A stretch of 64,000 bases of DNA, from the NCBI RefSeq assembly GCF_000468755.1, contig NZ_AWEZ01000020.1:1-64000 (forward strand), read 5' to 3'. Source of the DNA: Olsenella profusa F0195 (GTDB taxonomy: Bacteria > Actinomycetota > Coriobacteriia > Coriobacteriales > Atopobiaceae). The notes below the pieces were generated by a model. That model had not been told where the DNA came from, did not search any database, and saw only the letters and a list, made by a program, of their open reading frames with translations. The position numbers and the translations under genes were made by a program. This document shows, piece after piece, positions 51,695 to 59,746 of the stretch (its first letter is position 1; every line of letters begins with the position of its first letter).

Positions 51695-52336
51695 TTGGGC
51701 AGTTACAAGATTGCCGAGGCGAGACGCGCAAAGGGGTGGAGCCAAGCTGATCTTGCCAAGCACATAGGTACCACGCAGCAGCAAATCGCAAGATATGAGA
51801 GTGGTGCAAACGACGTAAAGTCAAGCGTGCTGATAAAGCTGTCCTCAACCCTTGGCGTCACAATCTCCTACCTTCTTGGTGTTGATAGCGACAGCGGATA
51901 TATCGAGGCCATTCCAGCGCGCTCATATGCTTTACCTATTGTCGGCCGAATAGCGGCTGGTTCCGCGAGAGAGGCGATCGAGCAGGCTGGTGAGACGCGC
52001 CAGACAACGGAAGAGCTGTACCAAGAGCATCCGAACGCCTTCTGGCTCACCGTCGCGGGCAACTCTATGAACAGACTGTTCGCAGAGGGCACCCTGGTGT
52101 TGATTGATCCAGACGAGGAAGTCAGAAACGGTGATGTTGCCGCCCTGTTCGTCAATGGCGATGATGCGACCATCAAGAGGGTCTACTTCGATGGGAAGTC
52201 CGTGACGCTGGTCCCAGAGAGCTATGACGTCGAGTACATGTCACGGACTATCGACAGATCGGACCCCGAAGCCCCAGCCGTACGAATGATTGGCAAGGCG
52301 GTGGCATACACGTCACCGGTTAATTGGAGAGCGTAG
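51695..52336 (+). CDS. CI-like repressor with S24 (LexA-type) protease domain
   Basis: The product is 213 aa from a TTG at 51695, eight bases after GGAGGAGG. The N-terminal HTH (WSQADLAKHIGTTQQQIARYESG) binds DNA. The C-terminal S24 domain has an Ala88-Gly89 cleavage site (RIAAGSAR), nucleophile Ser124 (AGNSMNR) and Lys161 (ATIKRV). It should repress lytic genes and cleave itself during the SOS response, so the prophage is probably inducible by DNA damage. Confidence 0.93.
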   Translation: MGSYKIAEARRAKGWSQADLAKHIGTTQQQIARYESGANDVKSSVLIKLSSTLGVTISYLLGVDSDSGYIEAIPARSYALPIVGRIAAGSAREAIEQAGETRQTTEELYQEHPNAFWLTVAGNSMNRLFAEGTLVLIDPDEEVRNGDVAALFVNGDDATIKRVYFDGKSVTLVPESYDVEYMSRTIDRSDPEAPAVRMIGKAVAYTSPVNWRA

Positions 52337-52355
52337 CTTAAGGGAGGTGGAATAG

Positions 52356-53099
52356 ATGGGATTGTTTGTCAGAAGGCAGGCACGGCATGTCGCATCTCGC
52401 TCAGAAATAGATGCCGAAAAAGCTAAGTTCGCGAGAGCCATTGAAGAGAGCATGTGGTCGGATGAGGACCGTCGTGAGTCAGAGCGTATGAATGCGTTGC
52501 CAAGGAGATCAATAGTCGAGGTGAATACTGGTGTGCCAGGCTTTCCATTCACTCCTGGATCATATGTCGGCGCTCAAGATCACATTGATGACAATGGGGC
52601 GGAGATGCACGGAATATGGTATGCAAACGCCACGGCACTTGTGTCGATTATCGAGACGGTAGATTCCCTCGTTCGCATGCTTAACGTCATGACTCCAATG
52701 ACACGCATTAAGGTTGATATGTCGAACATCAGACCAGTTGATGACATAACCTCAGATCTGCCAGAACACTACGCATGGGCGTATCTGAACCAACTAACCC
52801 CAACTGGCAGGACTCCTAAATATACGGCCTCAATCGAGTTCATCGCGGGACTTGAGAGGCCAAAGCACATGACCATCGAAGAGCTAGACAGCTTCATCAA
52901 GGAGCACCCGAGCCCAGAACAGTCATCTGGAAAGATTGACTATCTCCCAGACGGAAGAGTGGGCAAGGCGCGTCTAGGCATTTGGGACAAACCATATTTC
53001 TATGTTGCGCATTTCAAACTTGTTGCTGGGGAACTCGTAGTATCGCGTTATTCACGCGATCTTGAAGGAAAAACGGAAGTTATCTACCGACTCGATTAG
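52356..53099 (+). CDS. Hypothetical lysogeny-module protein
   Basis: This 247-aa protein follows the CI-like gene by 19 bp, so it is likely co-transcribed in the lysogen. It is soluble, with no clear domain; the middle is rich in Thr/Ile/Met strands. Its codon use is more AT-rich than that of the structural genes. It could be an exclusion or host-modifying protein, but no motif supports that. Confidence 0.6.
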   Translation: MGLFVRRQARHVASRSEIDAEKAKFARAIEESMWSDEDRRESERMNALPRRSIVEVNTGVPGFPFTPGSYVGAQDHIDDNGAEMHGIWYANATALVSIIETVDSLVRMLNVMTPMTRIKVDMSNIRPVDDITSDLPEHYAWAYLNQLTPTGRTPKYTASIEFIAGLERPKHMTIEELDSFIKEHPSPEQSSGKIDYLPDGRVGKARLGIWDKPYFYVAHFKLVAGELVVSRYSRDLEGKTEVIYRLD

Positions 53100-53134
53100 C
53101 GATACCAACCCCATGGAAACGGATTGAGGAAAAG

Positions 53135-53647
53135 ATGCTTAAAAACAAGGTGGTTTCGGCAGGACTTGGCATCGCGATGGCCCTCTCCCTGGGCGCGTGC
53201 GGCGGACAGCCACAGCAGCAGCCGCAGGGCACTGATGGCAGTCAGCAGTCACAGCAAGAGCAGCCACAGGCCAAAGAGGAATCCGCAAAGAAGGACTTTG
53301 ACGGTTCCGGCCAGTCCAAGGTCGGCGAGGGAACCGCGATGCTCCACACGCAGGCGGGGACCACGGAGGGTGGCAACGTCCCGAAGCTCACCGTGCCGAA
53401 GGGCACCACCGTCTACCAGATCGAGCTAGACACCAAGGGCCTCGACGGCTCGGCCGTGACGCACGTCTACGTTGACGGAATGGAGGCCACGGAGGGCAAC
53501 TTCGGCGACTCCCAGCTGACGTTCGACCTCAAGGGTGACGCCCTCAAGGAGGGCACCCACACGGTGGAGGTCGTGCAGTTCCAGGGTGACGAGGTCGGTG
53601 GCACTGTGACCCTCTACCGGAGCATGGGCTACGAGATAGCGAGCTAG
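53135..53647 (+). CDS. Prophage-encoded lipoprotein
   Basis: The 170-aa protein has a signal peptide with lipobox (SLGACGG, Cys22), a Gln/Ser/Glu-rich linker to about residue 60, and a C-terminal beta domain (GNVPKLTVPKGTTVYQIELD... GTHTVEVVQFQGDEVGGTVTLYR). It should be anchored on the outer face of the membrane in the lysogen. Phage lipoproteins encoded between repressor and integrase block DNA injection of related phages in streptococcal phages (Ltp-like), so superinfection exclusion is a fair guess. It could also be a decoration or virulence-type protein. Confidence 0.8.
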   Translation: MLKNKVVSAGLGIAMALSLGACGGQPQQQPQGTDGSQQSQQEQPQAKEESAKKDFDGSGQSKVGEGTAMLHTQAGTTEGGNVPKLTVPKGTTVYQIELDTKGLDGSAVTHVYVDGMEATEGNFGDSQLTFDLKGDALKEGTHTVEVVQFQGDEVGGTVTLYRSMGYEIAS

Positions 53648-53661
53648 TGGGATAAGAGTTT

Positions 53662-53698
53662 CGCCCCCTCGGTCATCTTGGCAGAGGACGAGGGGGCG
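53662..53698 (+). terminator. Terminator-like hairpin after the lipoprotein gene
   Basis: CGCCCCCTCG pairs with CGAGGGGGCG across a 17-nt loop, 15 bases after the lipoprotein stop and 30 bases before the integrase gene. It may separate the two transcripts. Confidence 0.55.
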
Positions 53699-53727
53699 AT
53701 GGCCACGGATAGGGGGCCGATGCCATT

Positions 53728-54873
53728 ATGGCACGAAGGGGCATGCGCAGCGACTGGGGCAGCGTCCAGGAGGCCGGCAGGGGCCGCTGGCGCATCCGCT
53801 ACTGGGCCGAGGAGCCCGACGGCTACCGCAGGTGCAGCGAGACGGTGAGGGGCCGCAGAGCCGACGCCTACGACCGCCTGGCGGAGCTCAGGCTCGAGCA
53901 CGGACATGACGCCCCATGCCCCACCGTGGGCGAGGTGTGGCGGCGCTGGTACAGGCCGATGCGGCAGCGCATGTGCGACGACGGCGAGCTCTCCCCGCAG
54001 ACCCTCGCCACACAGGACTCCTCCTGGCGGCTGCACGTGGCCCCGACGTGGGGAGACGTCCCCTGCGACGGGGTGCGTCCGCTCGCCGTGCAGCAATGGC
54101 TCCTCACGCTCACGAGGGCCCAGGCCTCCCACGCCCGCATGGCCCTCTCCTCCGTGCTGTCGTGCGCCGTCCGCTACGAGTTCGTTGGCTCGAACCCCAT
54201 GCGGAACTCCTACGTCATGCCGTCGCGCTCCACCTCTGGGGGCAGGGACAAGGGGCACTGGGACGCCGACGAGCTTGGCGCCGTGTGGAACGTCGTGCGC
54301 GGCGGGTGGTTCGAGGCGGCGTTCCTGCTCATGGCGTTCGGGTCGTGCCGGGTGGGCGAGTCGCTCGGGGTGCGCGACGGGGATCTGGAGGCCTACGGGC
54401 ATGCCGGTGTGCCCTGCGCCATTGTGGACGTGGCCCGCCAGGTGCGCGGGACGGGCGGGGTCACCGACACGCTCAAGAACCCGCAGAGCAGGCGCGTGGT
54501 GGTGGTGCCGGGCCCCATGGGAGAGCGGCTGCTAGACATCAGGGAAGGCCCCTCGTCACCCTGGCTCACCGGAGACGGCCTGGGCGGCCCGACCACCCAG
54601 CATGCGCTCAAGTCCTCATGGTCCCGAATGCTCGCCAGGCTCCCCCCGGACATTGGACGCCACGCTCCGTCGTCGCTCAGGAGGTCATGGGAGACCATAG
54701 CCCGATGGACGCTCCGCCTGCCGCCTTGGGCGAGCGAGACCCTCATGGGGCACGTGCCCGTCTCGGGAGGGGCCGTCACGGCCCAGCACTACGACCAGCC
54801 TGGTGCCACGCAGCTCGCCGACATGGTCTGCGAGGCCTACGCCGAGCACCCCTACGGGGATGCCTGGGCATGA
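53728..54873 (+). CDS. int: Phage tyrosine integrase
   Basis: The protein is 381 aa: an arm-binding N-terminal part, a core-binding helix region (about 65-155) and a catalytic domain. Catalytic residues are Arg208 (GSCRVGE), Lys250, His312 and Arg318 (HAPSSLRRS), His342 (MGH) and Tyr355 (QHYDQP). It lies 89 bp from attR and reads towards it. It should integrate the phage at the 3' end of cysE. Confidence 0.93.
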   Translation: MARRGMRSDWGSVQEAGRGRWRIRYWAEEPDGYRRCSETVRGRRADAYDRLAELRLEHGHDAPCPTVGEVWRRWYRPMRQRMCDDGELSPQTLATQDSSWRLHVAPTWGDVPCDGVRPLAVQQWLLTLTRAQASHARMALSSVLSCAVRYEFVGSNPMRNSYVMPSRSTSGGRDKGHWDADELGAVWNVVRGGWFEAAFLLMAFGSCRVGESLGVRDGDLEAYGHAGVPCAIVDVARQVRGTGGVTDTLKNPQSRRVVVVPGPMGERLLDIREGPSSPWLTGDGLGGPTTQHALKSSWSRMLARLPPDIGRHAPSSLRRSWETIARWTLRLPPWASETLMGHVPVSGGAVTAQHYDQPGATQLADMVCEAYAEHPYGDAWA

Positions 54874-54962
54874 GCGGCATCAACCACAATCGTCGCTGAT
54901 GGGACGATTTGGGACTAAATTCAGCTACTCACAGCAATCTACCTGCGGTTATAAAAAATTGC
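54874..54962. other. integrase-attR intergenic region
   Basis: 89 bp between the integrase stop and attR. It holds a CCACAAT at 54884, matching the candidate arm sites near attL, and an AT-rich GGTTATAAAAAATTG stretch next to the core. It is half of the phage attP region. Confidence 0.5.
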
Positions 54963-54982
54963 CTAGATGACGTAGAACCAGG
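54963..54982. repeat. attR, right attachment site in cysE
   Basis: CTAGATGACGTAGAA (54963-54977), then CCAGG. It begins at the last base of the cysE stop codon (minus strand) and covers its final codons (WFYVI), so cysE is kept intact by the phage. Confidence 0.9.
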
Positions 54983-55880
54983 GCGCCTCGGGCTCATCCG
55001 GCTTGCGGATGGTGATCTCCTGATCCTTGAGCTTGACGCGCGCATTCTCGGGTACCGACTCCACCACGAAGGCGCTGCCACTGATGACGGCACCGCTGCC
55101 GATCACGGTCTCGCCACCTAGGATGCTCGCGTTGGAGTAGACGGTCACGTTGTCACCCAGCGTGGGATGGCGCTTGGTGCCTGAGAGCTCCTGCCCCTTG
55201 CGCAGGGAGAGCGCGCCGAGCGTGACGCCCTGATAGAGCTTCACGTGATCACCGATGACGGTCGTCTCGCCAATGACGACGCCCGTACCATGATCGATGA
55301 AGAAGTACTCGCCGATCTGCGCGCCCGGGTTGATGTCGATGCCCGTCTTGCCGTGCGCGTACTCGGTCATGAGGCGCGGGATCAGGGGGACCTCGAGCTC
55401 ATAGAGCACGTGGGCCATGCGATAGACGAAGATCGCGAAGAGCCCCGGATAGGAGACGAGCACCTCGGCATAGCTCTCCGCCGCCGGGTCACCGTCGAAG
55501 AGCGCCTCGATGTCCTTGAGCAGCAGGGAGTGCACCCCTGGGAGCGCATCCATGAACGACGAGACCTTCTCGGACGCCCGTTCGCTCACGACGTCCGCAT
55601 CCAGCGAGGCGTCCCCAAAGAGCAGGGCGTTGCTCACCTGATCCTGAAGGACGCGCTCGATGTGCAGCAGCTTCTCCCCCATCAGCAGGTCGGAGCTCTC
55701 GCCTGCGGCACTCGCATCGTCAAAGTAGCCGGGGAACATGAGACTGCGGATGTCCTTCAGCAGGGCGACGCAGGTGTCACGCCGGGGGAAGCAGCGATGG
55801 CGCGGGCCAAAGAGCTCGTTCTCGTCGTTGTAGCGAGTCCTGAACGCGGCAACGTTCCTGCTGAGACTAGCGCCCTGCAT
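54963..55880 (-). CDS. cysE: Serine O-acetyltransferase
   Basis: This 305-aa enzyme makes O-acetylserine, the precursor of cysteine. The N-terminal half is helical (the SAT domain); the C-terminal half has left-handed beta-helix hexapeptides (GIDINPGAQIGEYFFIDHGTGVVIGE). The catalytic His lies in the DHGTG segment. The start at 55880 follows AGGGGAGGG; a longer frame would cover the leader hairpin. The last codons overlap the phage core, and the reading frame is unbroken. Confidence 0.93.
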   Translation of the reverse strand: MQGASLSRNVAAFRTRYNDENELFGPRHRCFPRRDTCVALLKDIRSLMFPGYFDDASAAGESSDLLMGEKLLHIERVLQDQVSNALLFGDASLDADVVSERASEKVSSFMDALPGVHSLLLKDIEALFDGDPAAESYAEVLVSYPGLFAIFVYRMAHVLYELEVPLIPRLMTEYAHGKTGIDINPGAQIGEYFFIDHGTGVVIGETTVIGDHVKLYQGVTLGALSLRKGQELSGTKRHPTLGDNVTVYSNASILGGETVIGSGAVISGSAFVVESVPENARVKLKDQEITIRKPDEPEAPWFYVI

Positions 55881-55966
55881 TGGCGTCCCTCCCCTTGATG
55901 GCCAGGCACCCCGATCTGGGGTGCCTGGCCTCGCATGCATCGTGCCTGTTATACCCCATCAAGGGG
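55881..55966 (-). ncRNA. Structured cysE leader, candidate regulatory RNA
   Basis: In the RNA, a perfect 13-bp hairpin is formed by 55930-55918 and 55912-55900. A second pairing brings 55966-55956 (CCCCTTGATGG) onto 55901-55891 (CCATCAAGGGG), and this right arm includes part of the cysE ribosome site. The two stems nearly abut, so the ribosome site may be hidden. It lacks T-box signatures. It may be a riboswitch, an attenuator, or a protein-binding leader. Confidence 0.5.
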
Positions 55967-56012
55967 CGGACACTCCCCGCTGGGTGGGAAAATCCTGATG
56001 CACGGCAGCGCG

Positions 56013-56528
56013 CTACCGATACCGCACCAAATCAAAAAGTGGGCGCGATTCCATGTGCGAACGGGACGGTCGTGCCTCCTCGGCAGGATAGCCCACCGGC
56101 ATCAGGAGCACGCTGCGCTCGCTCTGGGGAAGGCCGAAGAGCCGCTCGGATTCCGACACGTGATACCAGTTGACCCAGATGGTACCCAGGCCTAGCTCCA
56201 CCGCACGCAGCATGACATGGGTGGCGACGATGCTCACGTCCTGCTCGCCGGAATGGAACTGGGGCTCCCAGGGATTCTGATAGTCCTTGGTCTGGTCATA
56301 CGCAAACAGCAGCACGATGGGTGCACCATAACGACATTTGGTGATGGCATCCACCTTGGCGAGCGCCTCATCGCTTTGGAGCACATAGATGCGCTCAGAT
56401 TGCATGTTCTTGGCCGTGGGCGCCACAAGCAGACATTCCAGCAGCCGATCGAGCAGCCCCTGGGAGGGCCTCTCGCCTGAGAACCTCCGCACCGAATAGC
56501 GTTGCCTGGCAAGCTCCATGAAGCCCAT
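56013..56528 (-). CDS. Nitroreductase family protein
   Basis: This 171-aa flavoprotein-like sequence has RYSVRRFSGE (FMN-binding arginines), the APTAKNMQSERIYVL segment, GLGTIWVNWYHVSE and a LLMPVGYPAEE end, typical of small FMN-dependent nitroreductases. It would use NAD(P)H to reduce nitro or quinone compounds. The start at 56528 has GAGGGGAG eight bases away; 56534 is too close. It is separated from cysE by about 130 bp. Confidence 0.88.
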   Translation of the reverse strand: MGFMELARQRYSVRRFSGERPSQGLLDRLLECLLVAPTAKNMQSERIYVLQSDEALAKVDAITKCRYGAPIVLLFAYDQTKDYQNPWEPQFHSGEQDVSIVATHVMLRAVELGLGTIWVNWYHVSESERLFGLPQSERSVLLMPVGYPAEEARPSRSHMESRPLFDLVRYR

Positions 56529-56698
56529 GGTCATCTCCCCTCGCCCAGGTGACATGTGGTGACAACATCATTGTGCCATCTTGTATCAACTCTGAAAATG
56601 AGGGATGGGCCAACGGAGCGATTACGGCTTTGGGTTACGACAGGGCGTCACGAGGCACCATAGCCACAGGACACCTGCCACGGGAACGGTGCGCGAAC

Positions 56699-57304
56699 CT
56701 ACCTGAGGATGCCCGTCAGTTTCAGCACCAAGAGCATCAGGTCAATGAGGGAGATCACGATGCCTGCCAGGGCAAGGCCCTTCCTGGAGCTGCGGAGGCC
56801 GTAGGCGCTGAACCCAAGCGCCAGGAGGATCAGCACCCCACCAGGGCTCAGCCTCGGGAACATCGCCAGGATGAGGCCGATGAGGGCGACGACAAAGCCA
56901 GCGATGGCAAAGGTGCCGTTGCGCCTCCTTGATTTGGCTGCCTGCTCCTGGAGCTGCGTCGGAACGGTGCCGGGCTGTATGCCCGCCTGACTCTGCAGCG
57001 ATGCCTCCAGCTCGGCCATCAGCTCGCGGAAGTGATTCTTGCCGACGGACTTCACATAGCCATTGTCGACGGCGGTCGGCTTGGTGTACTTGCCGATCCA
57101 CCCATCGATCTCGACGGTCGCATCCGTGATCCCACACGTCAGCCCCATGCGCCCGTAGAGGATGGGGTCATTGAGCTCCCAAAAGACCCTACCGTCATCA
57201 GCCGTCTTCTGCTCGAACTTGTGCGTCGTCAGAAAGACGTAGACCGCATTCTGCGCATCGGGCAGGGGGAGCTTGTGCTGGATGGTGAAGTGGGTGGTAG
57301 GCAT
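56699..57304 (-). CDS. Membrane protein with soluble N-terminal domain
   Basis: This 201-aa protein has a soluble N-terminal 120 residues and then three hydrophobic helices (about 133-150, 155-168, 175-198) with a basic linker (SRRRNGTF). GAAAGGAA precedes the ATG. The N-terminal beta-rich part (HFTIQHKLPLPDAQ...) is not a family I recognise. It is preceded and followed by nonconserved intergenic DNA. Confidence 0.6.
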   Translation of the reverse strand: MPTTHFTIQHKLPLPDAQNAVYVFLTTHKFEQKTADDGRVFWELNDPILYGRMGLTCGITDATVEIDGWIGKYTKPTAVDNGYVKSVGKNHFRELMAELEASLQSQAGIQPGTVPTQLQEQAAKSRRRNGTFAIAGFVVALIGLILAMFPRLSPGGVLILLALGFSAYGLRSSRKGLALAGIVISLIDLMLLVLKLTGILR

Positions 57305-57637
57305 TGTCGGTTCCTTTCCTCATGACGTGCCGGGCCTCTCGGTGCCGGCGGCGCTCCCATGCTAGTAATATTGAAACATCATTATATCGCTCGCATCAAT
57401 CGCATGTCCAGATGAGGGGCTGACGACGCCAATGATCCCCATCACCGGCATCCTGCCCATGGTCGTGCCCCGCACGACGGCCGGCTGCTCGCGCGCACGG
57501 CCTCCAACCGCGGCCCTCTACCGCGACCAAGACGGCTGCGGCCGAAACCCGCTGGCGCATTCGTGCCCACGGGCAATACATCATGTGCAATTCATATAAT
57601 GGGGACATGAGGCACTGCGACCATGCGAGGAGAGAGC
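57305..57637. other. Intergenic region with adh promoter
   Basis: About 330 bp between divergent genes. A clear -10 (TATAAT at 57595-57600) lies 38 bases before the dehydrogenase start; the -35 is weak. The left part has AT-rich sequence (GTAATATTGAAACATCATTATATCG is not a known element) that may serve the membrane protein gene. No RNA gene is visible. Confidence 0.5.
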
Positions 57638-58804
57638 ATGCTCAACTTCACCCACGACATCCCAACCAAGCTCCACTTCGGCAAGGGCGCCATCGAACAC
57701 CTGGCGCCGGCGCTCGACGCCTTCGGCAAGAACGTGCTATTGGCCTACGGCGGCGGCTCGGTCAAGAGGTCCGGCCTCTACGACACCATCCTCGACATCC
57801 TGCGCGACGGGAACTTCAAGGTCACCGAGCTCGACGGCATCGAGCCCAACCCCCGCATCGAGTCGGTCGAGCGCGGCGTGGAGCTCTGCGGACAGAACGG
57901 CATCGACGTCATCCTGGCAGTTGGCGGTGGCTCCACCATCGACTGCGGCAAGGCCGTCGCGACCGGCATCTTCTGGGAGGGCGACCTGTGGGACATGGTC
58001 ACCTCGCGCCATGGCCAGCTGCGCGCACTGCCCATCGTCGACGTGCTCACCATCGCGGCGACCGGCTCCGAGTTCGACGGTGGCGGTGTGATCTCCAACA
58101 TGGCCCTCAGCCAGAAGGTCGGCAACAGCTATACCTATCCTGCCGTCTCCATCTGCGACCCCACCTACACCTTCACGGTGCCTGCCTACCAGACCGCCGC
58201 CGGCTCCGCCGACATCATGAGCCACGTCTTCGAGGGCTACTTCAGCCGCACCATGGACTCCGACCTCTCCGATGGCATCGCCGAGGCCATCCTCAAGTCG
58301 GTCATGCGCAACTGCCCCACCGCCCTCGCCAATCCCGAGGACTACGAGGCGCGCGCCAACCTCATGGCCGACTCCTCGGTGGCGTGCTCGGGCATTCCCG
58401 AGTACGGCAAGCAGTCCACCGGTTGGCCCTGCCATGCCATGGAGCACCAGCTCTCCGCCTTTTATGACATCACGCATGGCGTTGGCCTGGCCATCCTCAC
58501 CCCGCGCTGGATGCGCCACATCCTGGCCAAGGACGCCACGACGCTGCCACGCTTCGTGAGGTTCGCCCGCAATGTGATGGGCCTCGACGGCGACGACGAA
58601 CTCTCCCTCGCGCACGCCGCGATCGATGCGCTCGAGGACTACCTCACGTCCACGGGCATCCCCATGGCCCTCACCGAGCTGGGCATCGGCCGCGAGCACT
58701 TCGCCGAGATGACCGCGCGGGCCAACAGGGGCGGTCGCCTGGACAACGCCTTCGTACCGCTCACCGACGAGGACATCGAGCAGATCCTTGAGGCCTGCCT
58801 GTAG
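57638..58804 (+). CDS. Iron-containing alcohol dehydrogenase
   Basis: The protein is 388 aa and belongs to the iron-type (group III) alcohol dehydrogenases, close to YqhD/butanol dehydrogenases. It has the NAD(P) loop VGGGSTIDCGK and metal ligands in SADIMSHVFEGYF and HAMEHQLSAFYDITHG. It should reduce aldehydes, for example acetaldehyde or butyraldehyde, in fermentation. The start at 57638 (MLNFTHD) follows AGGAGAGAGC; a longer frame start at 57623 is less likely. A terminator follows. Confidence 0.92.
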   Translation: MLNFTHDIPTKLHFGKGAIEHLAPALDAFGKNVLLAYGGGSVKRSGLYDTILDILRDGNFKVTELDGIEPNPRIESVERGVELCGQNGIDVILAVGGGSTIDCGKAVATGIFWEGDLWDMVTSRHGQLRALPIVDVLTIAATGSEFDGGGVISNMALSQKVGNSYTYPAVSICDPTYTFTVPAYQTAAGSADIMSHVFEGYFSRTMDSDLSDGIAEAILKSVMRNCPTALANPEDYEARANLMADSSVACSGIPEYGKQSTGWPCHAMEHQLSAFYDITHGVGLAILTPRWMRHILAKDATTLPRFVRFARNVMGLDGDDELSLAHAAIDALEDYLTSTGIPMALTELGIGREHFAEMTARANRGGRLDNAFVPLTDEDIEQILEACL

Positions 58805-58854
58805 GTCGGTACGGGGCAGCGCACACCCGTGCGAGTCAGCAGTTCAAACATAGC

Positions 58855-58883
58855 GGCAGCCCATGGGGAATCCCTGGGTTGCC
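58855..58883 (+). terminator. Rho-independent terminator after the dehydrogenase
   Basis: GGCAGCCCA pairs with TGGGTTGCC (one G-T pair), with inner GGG/CCC around GAAT; GTTTTC follows. It ends the dehydrogenase transcript. Confidence 0.75.
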
Positions 58884-59077
58884 GTTTTCATGCCGAGACT
58901 GCAGTGGCCTTTTCCCTATAGCTGGCGCCATCTTCGTTACGGAGCAGTTGGAAGGTCATGTTCACTGTTGCGAAGTCAGCTGACAATACGAGCGCTTAGG
59001 ACGGTCTCGAGTTCGCAAGATGGCTCTTCAGAGCAGTGGTGAGATAGTGAGCTCAAATTTAATGAACCCGCCTATCC

Positions 59078-59105
59078 TTGTTCCTATAATCACATTTACT
59101 ATATT
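59078..59105 (+). promoter_or_regulatory. Promoter of the AbiE-like operon
   Basis: TTGTTC at 59078 and TATATT at 59100 are 16 bases apart, in markedly AT-rich DNA, 27 bases before the antitoxin start. AT-rich promoters are typical of acquired toxin-antitoxin modules. Confidence 0.6.
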
Positions 59106-59131
59106 ATATTCGTGATTTTGAGAGGAGTACG

Positions 59132-59737
59132 ATGAACGACAGGGGCCTAAAGGACGGTATCCGCCGTAAGGTCGAGAACCTCCCGGAGGATACGGCTTTC
59201 ACATCGAGCGACTTCGCGGACATCGCCGATTCACAGAACGTACGCCAGGCGCTCAAGGAGCTCACGGACAACGGCACGATAGCGCGTGCCACCCGTGGCG
59301 TCTACTACAAGCCGCGCTTCAGCGGCCTGTTGGGGCAGGTGGTGCCGCCCGATGTCGATGAGGTGGCACATGCTATCGCGAGGGCGCGGGGCTGGGAAAT
59401 CGCACCTTCCGGTGACCACGCGCTGAACATGCTGGGGCTGGACACCCAGGTGCCAGCCGTTTACGCATACATCAGCACCGGCCCGTACGTCAGCATCCAG
59501 GTAGGACCCTACAAGGTGCGGTTCAAGCATGCCGCAAACAGGAACGTCGTCGGAATGTCACCGCTCACTGCCCTCGTCGTGCAGGCACTCAAGACCCTCG
59601 GCAAGGACAGAGCGAACGGACACGTCATCGACCGCATATCAAAGAGGCTGACTGTCCATGAGAAGGAGACGCTGCTTGCGGAAACTGGGCACGCCACGGC
59701 ATGGATCCGCGACGCCATCCACGAAATCACGCAATAG
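59132..59737 (+). CDS. AbiEi-like antitoxin (DUF6088 type)
   Basis: This 201-aa protein has an N-terminal winged-helix DNA-binding domain (FTSSDFADIADSQNVRQALKELTDNGTI and the YYKPRF wing) and a C-terminal DUF6088/AbiEi-like domain (SGDHALNMLGLDTQVPA...). In type IV AbiE systems the AbiEi protein represses the operon and counters the AbiEii nucleotidyltransferase. GAGAGGAG precedes the ATG. The partner downstream is broken. Confidence 0.85.
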   Translation: MNDRGLKDGIRRKVENLPEDTAFTSSDFADIADSQNVRQALKELTDNGTIARATRGVYYKPRFSGLLGQVVPPDVDEVAHAIARARGWEIAPSGDHALNMLGLDTQVPAVYAYISTGPYVSIQVGPYKVRFKHAANRNVVGMSPLTALVVQALKTLGKDRANGHVIDRISKRLTVHEKETLLAETGHATAWIRDAIHEITQ

Positions 59738-59746
59738 GAGAACCAC

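Larger units (their letters stand above)
20877..54977. mobile_element. Complete siphophage prophage, about 34.1 kb
   Basis: The element is bounded by direct copies of CTAGATGACGTAGAA. It carries a tyrosine integrase beside the right end, a CI/Cro-type switch, replication and recombination genes, terminase, portal, capsid, connectors, tail tube, tape measure, tail tip, holin and endolysin. Module order and size match temperate siphophages of Gram-positive hosts. All essential modules have intact reading frames, so it may be inducible. In the circular form the plus-strand lysogeny block (repressor to integrase) is joined across attP to the plus-strand accessory genes at 21.1-22.3 kb. Confidence 0.93.

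Noticed and set aside
55881-55966. T-box riboswitch before cysE
   Set aside because: No AGGGTGGNACCGCG antiterminator motif or specifier loop is recognisable.
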